Source: Microcella daejeonensis (GTDB taxonomy: Bacteria; Actinomycetota; Actinomycetes; Actinomycetales; Microbacteriaceae). Taken from it: a DNA stretch of 64,000 nt. The translations under genes and the position numbers were made by a program. Each line of letters opens with the position of its first letter. Position 1 is the first letter of the stretch. Below are positions 1 to 8,302 of the stretch, in pieces. The stretch spans positions 1,178,001-1,242,000 of the forward strand of contig NZ_CP113089.1 of assembly GCF_026625045.1 (NCBI RefSeq). The letters run 5' to 3'. The notes below the pieces were generated by a model. The model was not told where the DNA came from. It was given only the letters and a program-made list of their open reading frames with translations, and ran no database searches.

Positions 1-1205
1 AGATCGCGGCCCTCGTGGCCGCACGGGTGCTGAGCGGCGAGGCACGGGTCTTCGGCCTCACCGGCCTCGTTCTGCTCGCGCCCTCCCCGCCGACCCCCGA
101 GCCGATGAGCGACGAGAAGCGCGCCGAGATGCTCGGCTGGGTCGAGGCCGGCCCGCTCTCGCCGGAGCACGCGCGCGACTTCGTCGCGGCGAACGTCGCG
201 GCGCCGCTCGATGCCGACGCCGAGCAGGCGGCGGTCGCGCAGGTGCGTCGCACGTCGCCGGTGGCCTGGCGGCGCTGGCTATCGGAGGGCAGCCGCGAGG
301 ACGTCGCGGCCGCGGTCGGCGCGCTCGACCTGCCGGTCGTCGTGCTCGCGGGCGAGGAGGATGCCGACCTCGGCTCCGCCGCGCAGCCGGGACTGCTCGC
401 CGCGGTCTACCCCCGGGCGCGCTTCGTGCCGCTCGCCGGCGCGGGGCACCTGCTGCCGTACGAGCGCGCCGCCGCGGTGGCGGAGGCGATCGTCGCGCTG
501 CGCGAGGAGGTCGTGCGGGCATCCGCCCCGGTCGCCCCGGAGTGGGCGCGGCTCATCGCCTCGGAGCGCACCCCGGTCGAGGCGCGCGCCCTGCTCGCCC
601 GCCGCCTCATCGCCGATGACCCCGACTACCGGCCGCGCGCGCTCACCGCCGCGCAGCTCGACACCCTGCGCGCCCTCGCCGACCGGCTCGTGCCGCAGCC
701 CGCGGGCGAGCGCATCGACCTCGCCGCGCGCGTCGACGCCGACCTCGCGCGCGGGCGCGGCGACGGCTGGCGCCCGGCGGGACTGCCCGTCGACGCGACA
801 GCCTACGCCCAGGGCCTCGACGCGATCGCCGCCGTCTGGCCCGCCGATGCGGCGGCGCAGGATGCCCTGATCCAGGGCGTCCTCGACGGCGAGGGCCTGC
901 CGGGCTCGCCGTGGAGCGCCGCACTGCTCGCCGCCTGGTTCGACGACGCGCGCACCGACCTCGTGCGCGCCTGGCTCGCGCATCCGGCGTCGTTCGCGCG
1001 GGTCGGGTACGACGGGTTCGCGACCGCGGCGGCCGACGCCTCGCGCGGCGCCGAGCCCGCCGGCTGGGCGACCCTCGCCGCCGGCGAGCGGGACGCCTGG
1101 GAGCCGACGGAGCTCGGCTCGCTGCGAGCATCCAGCACCCCCAGCATCGAGGCCCCCGAGGCCGCCCCCGCCAGCACCGCCCCCGACCAGGAGGACGCCG
1201 CGTGA
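1..1205 (+). CDS. alpha/beta hydrolase fused to gluconate 2-dehydrogenase subunit-3-like domain (5' partial)
   Basis: The reading frame is open to the left window edge, so the N-terminus and nucleophile are missing. The first visible ~150 residues look like the C-terminal half of an alpha/beta hydrolase: a lid region, the strand LPVVVLAGEEDAD carrying the acidic residue, and GAGHLLPYER with the catalytic histidine. From about residue 175 the protein changes to a gluconate 2-dehydrogenase subunit 3-like domain (LTAAQLDTLRALADRLVP; near the end HPASFARVGYDGF). That family normally accompanies a GMC flavoprotein, and the next gene is one, starting inside this gene's stop codon. The last ~30 residues are Ala/Pro-rich. 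The fusion is read directly from the frame; partnership with the oxidoreductase is inferred. Confidence 0.75.
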   Translation, partial: IAALVAARVLSGEARVFGLTGLVLLAPSPPTPEPMSDEKRAEMLGWVEAGPLSPEHARDFVAANVAAPLDADAEQAAVAQVRRTSPVAWRRWLSEGSREDVAAAVGALDLPVVVLAGEEDADLGSAAQPGLLAAVYPRARFVPLAGAGHLLPYERAAAVAEAIVALREEVVRASAPVAPEWARLIASERTPVEARALLARRLIADDPDYRPRALTAAQLDTLRALADRLVPQPAGERIDLAARVDADLARGRGDGWRPAGLPVDATAYAQGLDAIAAVWPADAAAQDALIQGVLDGEGLPGSPWSAALLAAWFDDARTDLVRAWLAHPASFARVGYDGFATAAADASRGAEPAGWATLAAGERDAWEPTELGSLRASSTPSIEAPEAAPASTAPDQEDAA

Positions 1206-2758
1206 ACCTCGACGGCATGCGCACCTACGACTACGACGAGATCGTCGACGTCGTCGTCATCGGCACCGGTGCGGGCGGCGGTCCGCTGCTCGCGCGCCTC
1301 GCCGAGCGCGGCCTGAGGGCCGTCGCCCTCGAGGCGGGGCCGAACCTCGACCCCGAGCAGTTCACGACCGACGAGGTCGAGGGCACCCGCATCAACTGGA
1401 TGTCGGAGCGCCTCAGCGGCGGCGCCACCCCCACCGCCTTCGGCCCGAACAACAGCGGCTGGGGCGTCGGCGGCGGAACCCTGCACTGGGGTGCCTTCAC
1501 CCCCCGACCCGATGCGCGCGACCTGCGCCTGCGCAGCCAGACGGGCGAGGGCGCCGACTGGCCGATCGACCCCGCCGAGCTCGGCCGCTACCTCGTCGAG
1601 GTCGAGCGCCTCATCGGCGTCTCGGGCCCGACGCCCTACCCCTGGGATCCCGAGCGGCGCTACCTCGACCCGCCCGTGGCGCGCAACGCCCCGGCCGACC
1701 TCGTGGCCGAGGGATGCTCCCGCCTCGGCATCACCGCCACCGACGCCCCGGCGGCCATCCTCAGCCGCTTCCGCGAGCAGCCGCATCACGGCACCCGGCA
1801 CGCCGACCAGCGGCTCGGATCCATCCACCAGGGCGAGCGATACGGCAGCAAGGCGACCACCGCCAACACCTTCCTGCCGGCGGCGGTCGCGGTGGGCGCC
1901 GAGATCCGGCCCGAGTCGATGGCGATCGACGTCGAGCGCGATGCGCAGGGCCGCGTGGTCGCGGTCGTCTACCTGCGCGCGGGGCGCGAGGTGCGGCAGC
2001 GCTGCGCCGCGCTCGTGCTCGCGGGCGGCGGCATCGAGACGCCGCGCCTGCTGCTGCGCACCGGGCTGGCGAACTCCAGCGGGCAGGTGGGCCGCAACTT
2101 CCTCGCCCACGGCGGCACCCAGGTGTGGGGTCGCTTCGACGAGCAGGTGCGCGGCTACCGCGGCTACCCCTCCTCGCTCATCACCGAGGACTTCGTGCGC
2201 CCCGACGACGCCGACTTCGCCGGCGGCTACCTGCTGCAGAGCCTCGGCGTCATGCCGCTCACCTACGCGACGGGCCTCGTGCGCGGCGCCGGGCTGTGGG
2301 GCGAGCGGCTGATGGAGGCGCTCGATTCCTGGCGGTTCTCCGCCGGCATCGGCATGAACGGCGAGTGCCTGCCGAGCGAGGGCAACCGCCTGGTGCTCAC
2401 CGACGAGACGGACGAGTGGGGCATCCCGCGCGCGGAGGTGACGTTCACGGCCGGCGCCAACGAGCGGGCGATGGATGCTCACGCCACCGCCACGATGACG
2501 CGCATCCTCGAGGCGGCCGGGGCCCGCGAGACGCGCGTGGTCGCCCGCACGGCGCACACGCTCGGCACGTGCCGCATGAGCGCGGATCCGGGCGAGGGCG
2601 TCGTCGACGGCGAGGGTCGCAGCCACGACATCCCCAACCTCTGGATCAGCGACAACTCGACCTTCCCGAGCGCGCTCGCCGCCAACCCCTGCCTCACGCA
2701 GCAGGCGCTCTCGCTGCGCACCGCCGACCGGATGCTCGCGGGCGGCCTCGCGGCCTGA
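1202..2758 (+). CDS. GMC family FAD-dependent oxidoreductase
   Basis: This 518-residue flavoprotein is predicted to oxidise an alcohol or sugar. The FAD-binding Rossmann motif VVVIGTGAGGG lies at residues 17-27, and GGGTLHWGAF near residue 90 is a typical GMC flavin-attachment region. The C-terminal domain has HTLGTCRMS, containing the active-site histidine, and DNSTFPSALAANP, both standard for the gluconate/choline dehydrogenase branch. The GTG start is chosen because it overlaps the upstream stop (GTGA) and sits just before the Rossmann fold, which implies translational coupling. No signal peptide is visible, so electron transfer is probably cytoplasmic or at the membrane with the subunit-3-like partner. 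The substrate cannot be told from sequence. Confidence 0.88.
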   Translation: MNLDGMRTYDYDEIVDVVVIGTGAGGGPLLARLAERGLRAVALEAGPNLDPEQFTTDEVEGTRINWMSERLSGGATPTAFGPNNSGWGVGGGTLHWGAFTPRPDARDLRLRSQTGEGADWPIDPAELGRYLVEVERLIGVSGPTPYPWDPERRYLDPPVARNAPADLVAEGCSRLGITATDAPAAILSRFREQPHHGTRHADQRLGSIHQGERYGSKATTANTFLPAAVAVGAEIRPESMAIDVERDAQGRVVAVVYLRAGREVRQRCAALVLAGGGIETPRLLLRTGLANSSGQVGRNFLAHGGTQVWGRFDEQVRGYRGYPSSLITEDFVRPDDADFAGGYLLQSLGVMPLTYATGLVRGAGLWGERLMEALDSWRFSAGIGMNGECLPSEGNRLVLTDETDEWGIPRAEVTFTAGANERAMDAHATATMTRILEAAGARETRVVARTAHTLGTCRMSADPGEGVVDGEGRSHDIPNLWISDNSTFPSALAANPCLTQQALSLRTADRMLAGGLAA

Positions 2759-2810
2759 GCCGCGCGGGGCCGCCGCAGTCTCTCCGGCCGGGGTGCGGCG
2801 ATTGTCATGG

Positions 2811-3107
2811 CCGGGCTGGCGCAAATTCAGGCACCACTCGGCGCGTTGGACTGGTCCAGGCTGCGACACGCCGGGTTAGGTCGCGCAATGCCTGAATTTG
2901 CGCCACCCCGGGCCCTGGATGCCGCTCGGCCGCGGGTGTCCGCGATCAGGAGACGCTTGGCGTGTCGGAACGACCTCTGCGGCGACACGCCCAACGATGA
3001 GGCCGCGGTCCTGATGGCGGGCACGAATGCAGGAGCCGCACGGCGCGTCGGCCCGACTCATGCGGCGACACGCCGGTGTCGGTCGCGCCATGCCTGAATA
3101 TGCGCCA
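2811..3107. repeat. composite palindromic repeat, family 1 (two adjacent modules)
   Basis: The 427-base gap after the GMC gene is occupied by hairpin modules. A perfect 17-base inverted repeat, TGGCGCAAATTCAGGCA at 2817-2833 and its complement at 2889-2905, encloses a GCGACACGCC core. A second near-copy of the right half lies at 3065-3110 (TGCCTGAATATGCGCCA). Between them a different module runs from CGCGATCAGGA (2941) to TCCTGATGGCGGGCACGA (3009), again around GCGACACGCC. The same two modules recur at 57044-57218. No convincing ORF occupies the gap. Confidence 0.75.
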
Positions 3108-3185
3108 CCCGGGGGCTACGGGATGCTCCGCCGCGGCCTCCCTGACAGCTCGACCGCCGCGCACCCGCGCCGCGTACCCTGCACC

Positions 3186-4373
3186 ATGAGCGAAACCCAC
3201 CCCGCGACCGCCCCGGCCCGCGACCTCCTCACCCTCGGCGTCATCGCGACCGCGCGCAAGGCCGACGAGCGCCGCCTGCCGATCCACCCGGCGCACCTGG
3301 AGCGCATCGACGCCGACCTGCGCGCGCGCATGGTGGTGGAGCGCGGCTACGGCGCCCGCTTCGGGGAGCCGGATGCCGAGCTCGCGCCGCTCGTCGGCGC
3401 CATGGCCGACCGCGCCGAGGTGATCGCGCGCGCCGACGTCGTGCTGCTGCCGAAGCCGCAGGCCGCCGACCTGCAGGAGCTGCGCGACGGCCAGACGCTG
3501 TGGGGCTGGCCGCACTGCGTGCAGGATCGCACGATCACGCAGCTCGCGATCGACAAGAACCTCACCCTGATCGCGTGGGAGGCGATGAACCACTGGCAGT
3601 CCGACGGAGGCTTCGGGCAGCACGTCTTCCACAAGAACAACGAGCTCGCCGGATACTGCTCGGTGCTGCACTCCCTGCAGCTGTGCGGGTCGACGGGCGA
3701 CTACGGCCGCCGGCTGAGTGCCGTCGTGATCGGGTTCGGTGCGACCGCCCGCGGGGCCGTCACCGCGCTCAACGCCTTCGGCATCCACGATGTGCGCGTG
3801 CTGACGAACCGCGACACTGCCGCCGTCGGCTCGCCCATCCCCTCGGTCGACATCGTGCGACTCGAGCACCGCCCGGACGCCCCCGGCGAGAGCGTCGTCA
3901 ACGCTCCCGACGGTCCGCAGGCGCTCGCCGCGTACCTCGCGCAGAACGACATCGTCGTCAACTGCACTCTGCAGGATCCGAACGAGCCCCTCACCTACCT
4001 GCTCACCGACGATCTCGCGGCGTTCCGCCCCGGCAGCCTCATCGTCGACGTCTCGGTCGACGAGGGCATGGGTTTCGAGTGGGCACGGGCGACCTCGTTC
4101 GCCGAGCCGATGATCACCGTCGGCGAGGGCACGAACTACTACGCCGTCGACCACAGCCCATCACTGCTGTGGAACTCGACGACGTGGGAGATCAGCGAGG
4201 CGCTCATGCCGTTCGTGCGCACGGTCATGGAGGGCCCGGAGTCGTGGGCGGCGTCGGAGACGATCCGCCGCGCGATCGAGATCGAGGGCGGCCGCGTGCG
4301 CAACCCGGCGATCCTCGCCTTCCAGGGCCGCGCGGCCGAGCACCCCTACCCCGAGGAGGCCGCGGCCGACTGA
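3186..4373 (+). CDS. alanine dehydrogenase/PNT-type oxidoreductase (N5-carboxyethylornithine synthase-like)
   Basis: This protein of 395 residues has the two-domain AlaDH/pyridine nucleotide transhydrogenase fold. The N-terminal substrate domain has the usual basic start (TARKADERRLPIHP, residues ~20-33) and KPQAADLQEL. The Rossmann segment SAVVIGFGATARGAVTAL begins near residue 178. Wording such as AWEAMNHW and HKNNELAGY resembles N5-(carboxyethyl)ornithine synthase/saccharopine-dehydrogenase-like members rather than classical alanine dehydrogenase. The likely reaction is NAD(P)H-linked reductive condensation or deamination of an amino acid, with unknown substrate. The ATG was chosen because TACCCT lies 5 bases upstream, fitting a leaderless transcript; longer in-frame starts would read into the repeat. 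Confidence 0.8.
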   Translation: MSETHPATAPARDLLTLGVIATARKADERRLPIHPAHLERIDADLRARMVVERGYGARFGEPDAELAPLVGAMADRAEVIARADVVLLPKPQAADLQELRDGQTLWGWPHCVQDRTITQLAIDKNLTLIAWEAMNHWQSDGGFGQHVFHKNNELAGYCSVLHSLQLCGSTGDYGRRLSAVVIGFGATARGAVTALNAFGIHDVRVLTNRDTAAVGSPIPSVDIVRLEHRPDAPGESVVNAPDGPQALAAYLAQNDIVVNCTLQDPNEPLTYLLTDDLAAFRPGSLIVDVSVDEGMGFEWARATSFAEPMITVGEGTNYYAVDHSPSLLWNSTTWEISEALMPFVRTVMEGPESWAASETIRRAIEIEGGRVRNPAILAFQGRAAEHPYPEEAAAD

Positions 4374-4398
4374 GCCCTGCGCATCACGACGATGCGGG

Positions 4399-4644
4399 TC
4401 AGGATGCCCGGCTCGGGCAGTGCAGCCGCGTCGAGGTCGTCCCGGTGCCGCGCTCGATCTCGTGCTCGGCCATGAGCGACCCGCACAGCGGGCACGTCGG
4501 GTCGGCCGGAGCGACGTAAGGCTCCTCGGGACGCCCGATGCCCACCGCCGCCGGCCCGGTGAAGGTGTAAGCGATGCGGTTGACGCGCGCCCAGAAGCCC
4601 TTCTGCCCCACGAAAGGGTTCATGCCGTTCGAGGGCTTCGCCAT
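4399..4644 (-). CDS. small zinc-ribbon-like hypothetical protein
   Basis: This 81-residue protein of unknown function is encoded on the minus strand, convergent with the preceding gene. It has a CPLCGSLM knuckle at residues ~54-61 and HCP near the C-terminus, so three cysteines and a histidine could bind one zinc ion. The N-terminus (MAKPSNGMNPFVGQKGFW) resembles conserved short actinobacterial proteins that I recall only as hypotheticals. There is no membrane segment or signal peptide. Base composition and third-position GC match the neighbours, supporting a real gene. Confidence 0.65.
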   Translation of the reverse strand: MAKPSNGMNPFVGQKGFWARVNRIAYTFTGPAAVGIGRPEEPYVAPADPTCPLCGSLMAEHEIERGTGTTSTRLHCPSRAS

Positions 4645-4698
4645 GCTCCCGACCCTAGTCCTGCGCGCCGTGCGCGCGCCCGGCCGCGTCCGACCGGC

Positions 4699-6027
4699 TC
4701 ACCCCTTGCGGGCCTGGGCCTCGACGACGGCGATCTCGGTCGTCGCGGTCTCCCAGTCGTAGTCGTCGCCGTCGTAGCGCACGCGCAGGCGCCACCACGA
4801 TCCGCCGCGCGGGCGGCGCAGGCGCAGGTTCGCGCGGCCGCGCATCCACACGATGGCGACGGCGGCGGCGGCGAGGCCGGCCAGGGCAGCGACACCGAGC
4901 GCCCAGCGCGGCCCGGCCTCGTTGGCGACGAAGCCGAGCAGCGGTGCGCCGATCGGGGTGCCGCCCATGAAGATCGTCAGGTACAGCGCCATGACCCGGC
5001 CGCGGATGGCGGGCCGCGTCGTGGTCTGCACGTAGGCGTTGGCCGAGGTGATCATCGTCAACGAGGTGAAGCCGATGAGCACGAGCGAGACGGCGAACAG
5101 CTCGTAGGTGGGCATGACGGCGGCGAGCGCGGTCGATCCGGCGAAGCCCAGGGTGGCGAGCACGACGACGCGCAGCCGCGGCCGTTCCCGGCGGGCCGAC
5201 ATGAGGGCGCCGGTCACCGATCCGATCGCCAGCACCGACGACAGGATGCCGAACTCGGCCGCCCCTCGACCGAACTCGACGCGCGCCATCGTGGCGGTGA
5301 AGATGCCGAAGTTGAAGCCGAAGGTCCCGAGCAGGAACACCATGGTGAAGATCACGACGAGGTCGGCCCGGCGGCGCACGTACATCACGCCCGCGCGCAG
5401 CTGCCCGCGCCCCTTCTTCTCCTTCTTCATGACGTGCAGCTGGTCGCCGCGCATGAGCGCGAGGGCGATCAGCGTCGCGACGTAGGTGACGGCGTTGATG
5501 ATGATGACCCAGCCGGAGCCGATGGTGGCGATGAGCAGGCCGGCGACGGCGGGACCGATGAGGCGGGCGGTGTTGAAGCTCGCCGAGTTGAGCGAGACGG
5601 CGTTGGGCAGCTGGCTCGGGCCGACGAGCTCGCCGACGAAGGTCTGCCGCACGGGCGCGTCCACGGCCGTGGCGACGCCGAGCAGGGCGGCGAGTACGTA
5701 GACCATCCAGAGCTCGGCGACGCCGAGCACGACGATGATGCCGAGCGCCGCGGCGACGAGGCCCTGCGCGGTCTGCGTGATGGCGAGCAGGCGGCGGCCC
5801 TTGATGCGGTCGGCGATGAGCCCGGCGTAGGGCCCGATGAGGAGGGCGGGCCCGAACTGCAGCGCCATCGCGATGCCCACGGCAGCGGCATCCTCGTTGG
5901 TCAGCTCGGTGAGGATGAGCCAGTCCTGGGCGGTGCGGTTCATCCAGGCGCCGATGTTGGAGACCATCGCGCCGGCGAACCAGATGCGGTAGTTCATGAC
6001 CCCGAGGGAGCGGAACATGGCGTTCAC
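4699..6027 (-). CDS. MFS transporter, DHA3/EntS-like exporter
   Basis: This 442-residue membrane protein has about 11-12 hydrophobic segments, beginning with WFAGAMVSNIGAWMNRTAQDW and including the MFS loop GLIADRIKGRR. It resembles the DHA3 branch (enterobactin exporter-like) of proton-driven drug or siderophore exporters. A ~40-residue hydrophilic C-terminal tail rich in W, D and E follows the last helix. The GTG start overlaps the stop codon of the upstream MarR gene by four bases (GTGA), giving a regulator-exporter operon. An ATG nine bases further in is the alternative start. By context the MarR protein probably represses this exporter and is released by its substrate. Confidence 0.88.
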   Translation of the reverse strand: MNAMFRSLGVMNYRIWFAGAMVSNIGAWMNRTAQDWLILTELTNEDAAAVGIAMALQFGPALLIGPYAGLIADRIKGRRLLAITQTAQGLVAAALGIIVVLGVAELWMVYVLAALLGVATAVDAPVRQTFVGELVGPSQLPNAVSLNSASFNTARLIGPAVAGLLIATIGSGWVIIINAVTYVATLIALALMRGDQLHVMKKEKKGRGQLRAGVMYVRRRADLVVIFTMVFLLGTFGFNFGIFTATMARVEFGRGAAEFGILSSVLAIGSVTGALMSARRERPRLRVVVLATLGFAGSTALAAVMPTYELFAVSLVLIGFTSLTMITSANAYVQTTTRPAIRGRVMALYLTIFMGGTPIGAPLLGFVANEAGPRWALGVAALAGLAAAAVAIVWMRGRANLRLRRPRGGSWWRLRVRYDGDDYDWETATTEIAVVEAQARKG

Positions 6028-6446
6028 GAGTCGGCCAGCTTCCGCAGGGCATCCATCGCCGCTTCGAGGGCCGCGCGCTCGGCGGGCTCGAGCGCGTCGA
6101 GCTGCTCGTGGAACCACGCGTTGCGCAGCCGGCGCGTCTCGGCGATGAGCTCGTCGCCGGCGGGGGTCAGGGTGACCCAGACCTGCCGGGCGTCGGTCTC
6201 GCTCGGTTCGCGGCGCACGTAGCCGAGGGCCTCGAGGGCGTTGACGGTGCGGTTCATGCTGGGCGGGCTCACGCGCTCCGAGTCGGCGAGGCCTCCGGGC
6301 GTGCAGCGACCGTCGCTCGCGAGGCGCCACAGCACCCCGAGCTGACTGTCGGTGACGCCCTCGCCGCCGCGCTCGGCGCGAATGCGGCGGGCCACCTTCT
6401 GGATGAGCACGCGCAGTTCTTCGTGGGGATCGGTTGCGCTGGACAT
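6024..6446 (-). CDS. MarR family transcriptional regulator
   Basis: A 140-residue winged-helix regulator. The central DNA-binding part contains LGVLWRLASDGRCTPGGLA, RVSPPSMNRTVNALEALG (recognition helix) and the wing ETDARQVWVTLTPAGDELI, all in MarR order. It is the first gene of an operon with the exporter and probably controls it and itself. The upstream -10-like TAGGCT stands 8 bases from the ATG, and no clear ribosome-binding site is seen, fitting a leaderless transcript. Confidence 0.9.
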   Translation of the reverse strand: MSSATDPHEELRVLIQKVARRIRAERGGEGVTDSQLGVLWRLASDGRCTPGGLADSERVSPPSMNRTVNALEALGYVRREPSETDARQVWVTLTPAGDELIAETRRLRNAWFHEQLDALEPAERAALEAAMDALRKLADS

Positions 6447-6449
6447 CGC

Positions 6450-6475
6450 TCATTAGCCTAGGTCATTAGCCTGGC
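6450..6475. promoter_or_regulatory. probable MarR promoter/operator
   Basis: Two near-identical direct copies of TCATTAGCCTRG lie end to end directly upstream of the MarR start, overlapping the TAGGCT -10 box read on the minus strand. Adjacent repeats at an autoregulated marR promoter are a plausible repressor site. The binding itself is inferred. Confidence 0.45.
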
Positions 6476-6555
6476 GAACGACTGAGTGCGGGCGGGCGTC
6501 GCGCGGTCGGCCGGGGGATGCCCTGCGCCGGTACTCTGTGGGCAGGAGGCCACCC

Positions 6556-7431
6556 ATGCCGAAATTCATCGTCGAGCGGCAGCACCGCACGTTCACCGAT
6601 CCGCAGGGCGTCGTGATCCATTACTACGTGTGGATGCCCGGCAAGCCCCGCGCGGCGGTGCAGCTCGCCCACGGCGTGGGCGAGCACGCTCTGCGCTACG
6701 AGGTGCTCGCGCAGGAGCTGGTGAACGCCGGCTACGCGGTCTTCGCCGACGACCACCGGGGCCACGGAGCGACCGGAGTGCAGATGACGGGCGGGGACTC
6801 CTCGCGCATGGGCCGCCTGGGCCCGGGCGGCCTGCGGGCGACGATCGCCGACCTGCGCCAGCTCTCGGGCCTGATCCGCGAGGAGCTGCCGGGCCTGCCG
6901 CTCGTGCTGCTCGGCCACTCGTGGGGCTCGCTCATGGCGCAGATCATCCTGAACTCGCACGCCGACGACTACGAGGCGGCGGTGCTGACGGGCACGAGCT
7001 ACCGCATGCCGGGCTACATGAACGGGGGCGACCTCAACGCCAAGCACGCGCACCTCGGCACGACGGGCGCGGAGTGGCTGAGCCGCGACCCCGAGGTGGC
7101 GCGGCTGTTCTCGGAGGATCCGCTGACCTTCGATGCGGACATCCTGAAGCTGTTCGGGCCGGCCGACGGCCTGCGCCTGTACGGCCGCCCTCGCCGTCTG
7201 GCGCGCGATCTGCCGCTGCTCATCATGGTCGGCGCCGACGACTCGCTCAGCGGCGAGCGCGGCGCGGCGAGGCTCGCCGAGGAGTACCTGCGCCGCGGCG
7301 GCCTGAGCGACGTCGAGCTCATCGTCTACGACGAGGCCCGGCACGAGGTCTTCAACGAGCTCAACCAGGACGAGGTGCGCGCCGACCTGCTGCGCTGGTT
7401 CGGTCAGCGGGTTCTGACGCCCGCGGACTGA
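6556..7431 (+). CDS. alpha/beta hydrolase, monoacylglycerol lipase-like
   Basis: A 291-residue serine hydrolase of the lysophospholipase/monoglyceride lipase type. Seen in order are HGVGEHALRY (oxyanion region, ~40), DDHRGHGAT (~68), the nucleophile elbow GHSWGS (~122-127), GADDSLSGERGA with the acid, and the catalytic histidine in DEARHEVFNE. AGGAGG stands six bases before the ATG, which decides the start over an in-frame GTG upstream. TACTCT at 6532 is a likely -10 box. The protein has no signal peptide and is probably cytoplasmic, cleaving a lipid or other ester. It is a stand-alone gene between the MarR-exporter operon and a repeat-filled gap. Confidence 0.88.
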   Translation: MPKFIVERQHRTFTDPQGVVIHYYVWMPGKPRAAVQLAHGVGEHALRYEVLAQELVNAGYAVFADDHRGHGATGVQMTGGDSSRMGRLGPGGLRATIADLRQLSGLIREELPGLPLVLLGHSWGSLMAQIILNSHADDYEAAVLTGTSYRMPGYMNGGDLNAKHAHLGTTGAEWLSRDPEVARLFSEDPLTFDADILKLFGPADGLRLYGRPRRLARDLPLLIMVGADDSLSGERGAARLAEEYLRRGGLSDVELIVYDEARHEVFNELNQDEVRADLLRWFGQRVLTPAD

Positions 7432-7599
7432 GCCGGCGAGCCGGTTGCCGTCTGCCCGGTGGCGTGCGTGCCTGCTCGCCCGCTCGCCGGTGCGTCGGCG
7501 TGACCGCCATCCGGTTTGCCCGCCCGCCCGTCGGCCCGCTCGTCCGTCGGCCCGCCCGCCCGTCGGCCCGCTCGCGGCCGGAGGATCCTCGGTGGCTGC

Positions 7600-7649
7600 G
7601 TAAGCGGAAGCTTCCACAACCCTCAGAGGGTGCGGAAGCGTCCGCTTAC
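7600..7649. repeat. palindromic repeat, family 3
   Basis: An imperfect hairpin with ~23-base arms: GTAAGCGGAAGCTTCC on the left and GGAAGCGTCCGCTTAC on the right. A second copy lies at 46427-46476. It sits in the 478-base gap 7432-7909, whose left part is a degenerate CGCCCGTCGGCCCGCTCG minisatellite and which holds no gene I can support. Confidence 0.7.
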
Positions 7650-7786
7650 ACGACGCAGGAGGCGAAGAGCGCCCGCCGCGACGTCGCCAGGTGCCCGACC
7701 CATCCGCCCGCGCGCCGCACCCGCGGGAGCGACCTCTCATTACGAACGCCGTCGACGCGGGTCATCGAACGAGGATCTCCTGTCGA

Positions 7787-7815
7787 GCTATGTGCGCTCA
7801 GGGCTCCACAACCCC
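7787..7815. repeat. palindromic repeat, family 4 (half-element)
   Basis: GCTATGTGCGCTCAGGGCTC followed by CACAACCCC matches the left arm of the complete hairpin at 46560-46619. The following bases GGGTTGCTCTC pair only over the inner part, so this copy appears decayed on its right side. Confidence 0.65.
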
Positions 7816-7850
7816 ACCGGGTTGCTCTCTTTCGATGAGACGATCGGCGC

Positions 7851-7906
7851 CAGCCCAGCCCAGCCCGGCCCGGCCCGGCCCAGCCCAGCCCAGCCCAGCC
7901 CTGCCC
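7851..7906. repeat. pentanucleotide tandem repeat (CAGCC/CGGCC)
   Basis: About eleven consecutive five-base units, CAGCC or CGGCC, abut the stop codon of the next minus-strand gene. This is simple GC-rich microsatellite DNA. Confidence 0.8.
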
Positions 7907-7909
7907 AGT

Positions 7910-8302
7910 TCAGTTCAGCGCGAGCACGAGCGAGCACGCGGCCAGCACCGCGCAGACCGGCGTCATGACGGCCCGCTCCGGGCGACTGCGCGAGATGCCG
8001 TTCATGAGGATGCCCAGCGCGAAGTAGCCCACGAGCACCCAGGCCGCGACGAGGATGCCCGTGCCGGGCATCCCGAACGCGCCCGCCCGCGCGATCGCGA
8101 CGAGCGCCATGGCGGCGTAGAGCCCGACCGAGATGACGCTGCCGATGCGCAGGGTCCGGGGGAGCGTCTCGTGCTGCCCGCCCCAGACGAGTCGTCCGTA
8201 GGGGCGGCCGGCGGCGACGAGCACTTGCAGCACCGCGAGCGCGGCGAGCACGAGCGCCATGACGCCGGCGGCGATCGCGGGGGCCAGGTCGGCGGCGGTC
8301 AC
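7910..8302 (-). CDS. small integral membrane protein
   Basis: A 130-residue protein with four predicted hydrophobic helices (PAIAAGVMALVLAALAVLQV, then VISVGLYAAMALVAIA, ILVAAWVLVGYFALGILM and a C-terminal ALAACSLVLAL). The segments are separated by short loops, one with RPYGRLVWGGQHETLPR. I do not recognise a characterised family; many actinobacterial MarR genes are followed by such a protein. The GTG start overlaps the stop of the upstream MarR gene (GTGA), so both are cotranslated and this protein is probably under that regulator. Confidence 0.75.
   Translation of the reverse strand: MTAADLAPAIAAGVMALVLAALAVLQVLVAAGRPYGRLVWGGQHETLPRTLRIGSVISVGLYAAMALVAIARAGAFGMPGTGILVAAWVLVGYFALGILMNGISRSRPERAVMTPVCAVLAACSLVLALN

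Noticed and set aside
4420..6222. 600-residue plus-strand frame across the MFS gene
   Set aside because: It is the antisense shadow of the MFS transporter and MarR genes; composition is dominated by Gly, Asp, His and Arg as expected from a high-GC opposite strand.
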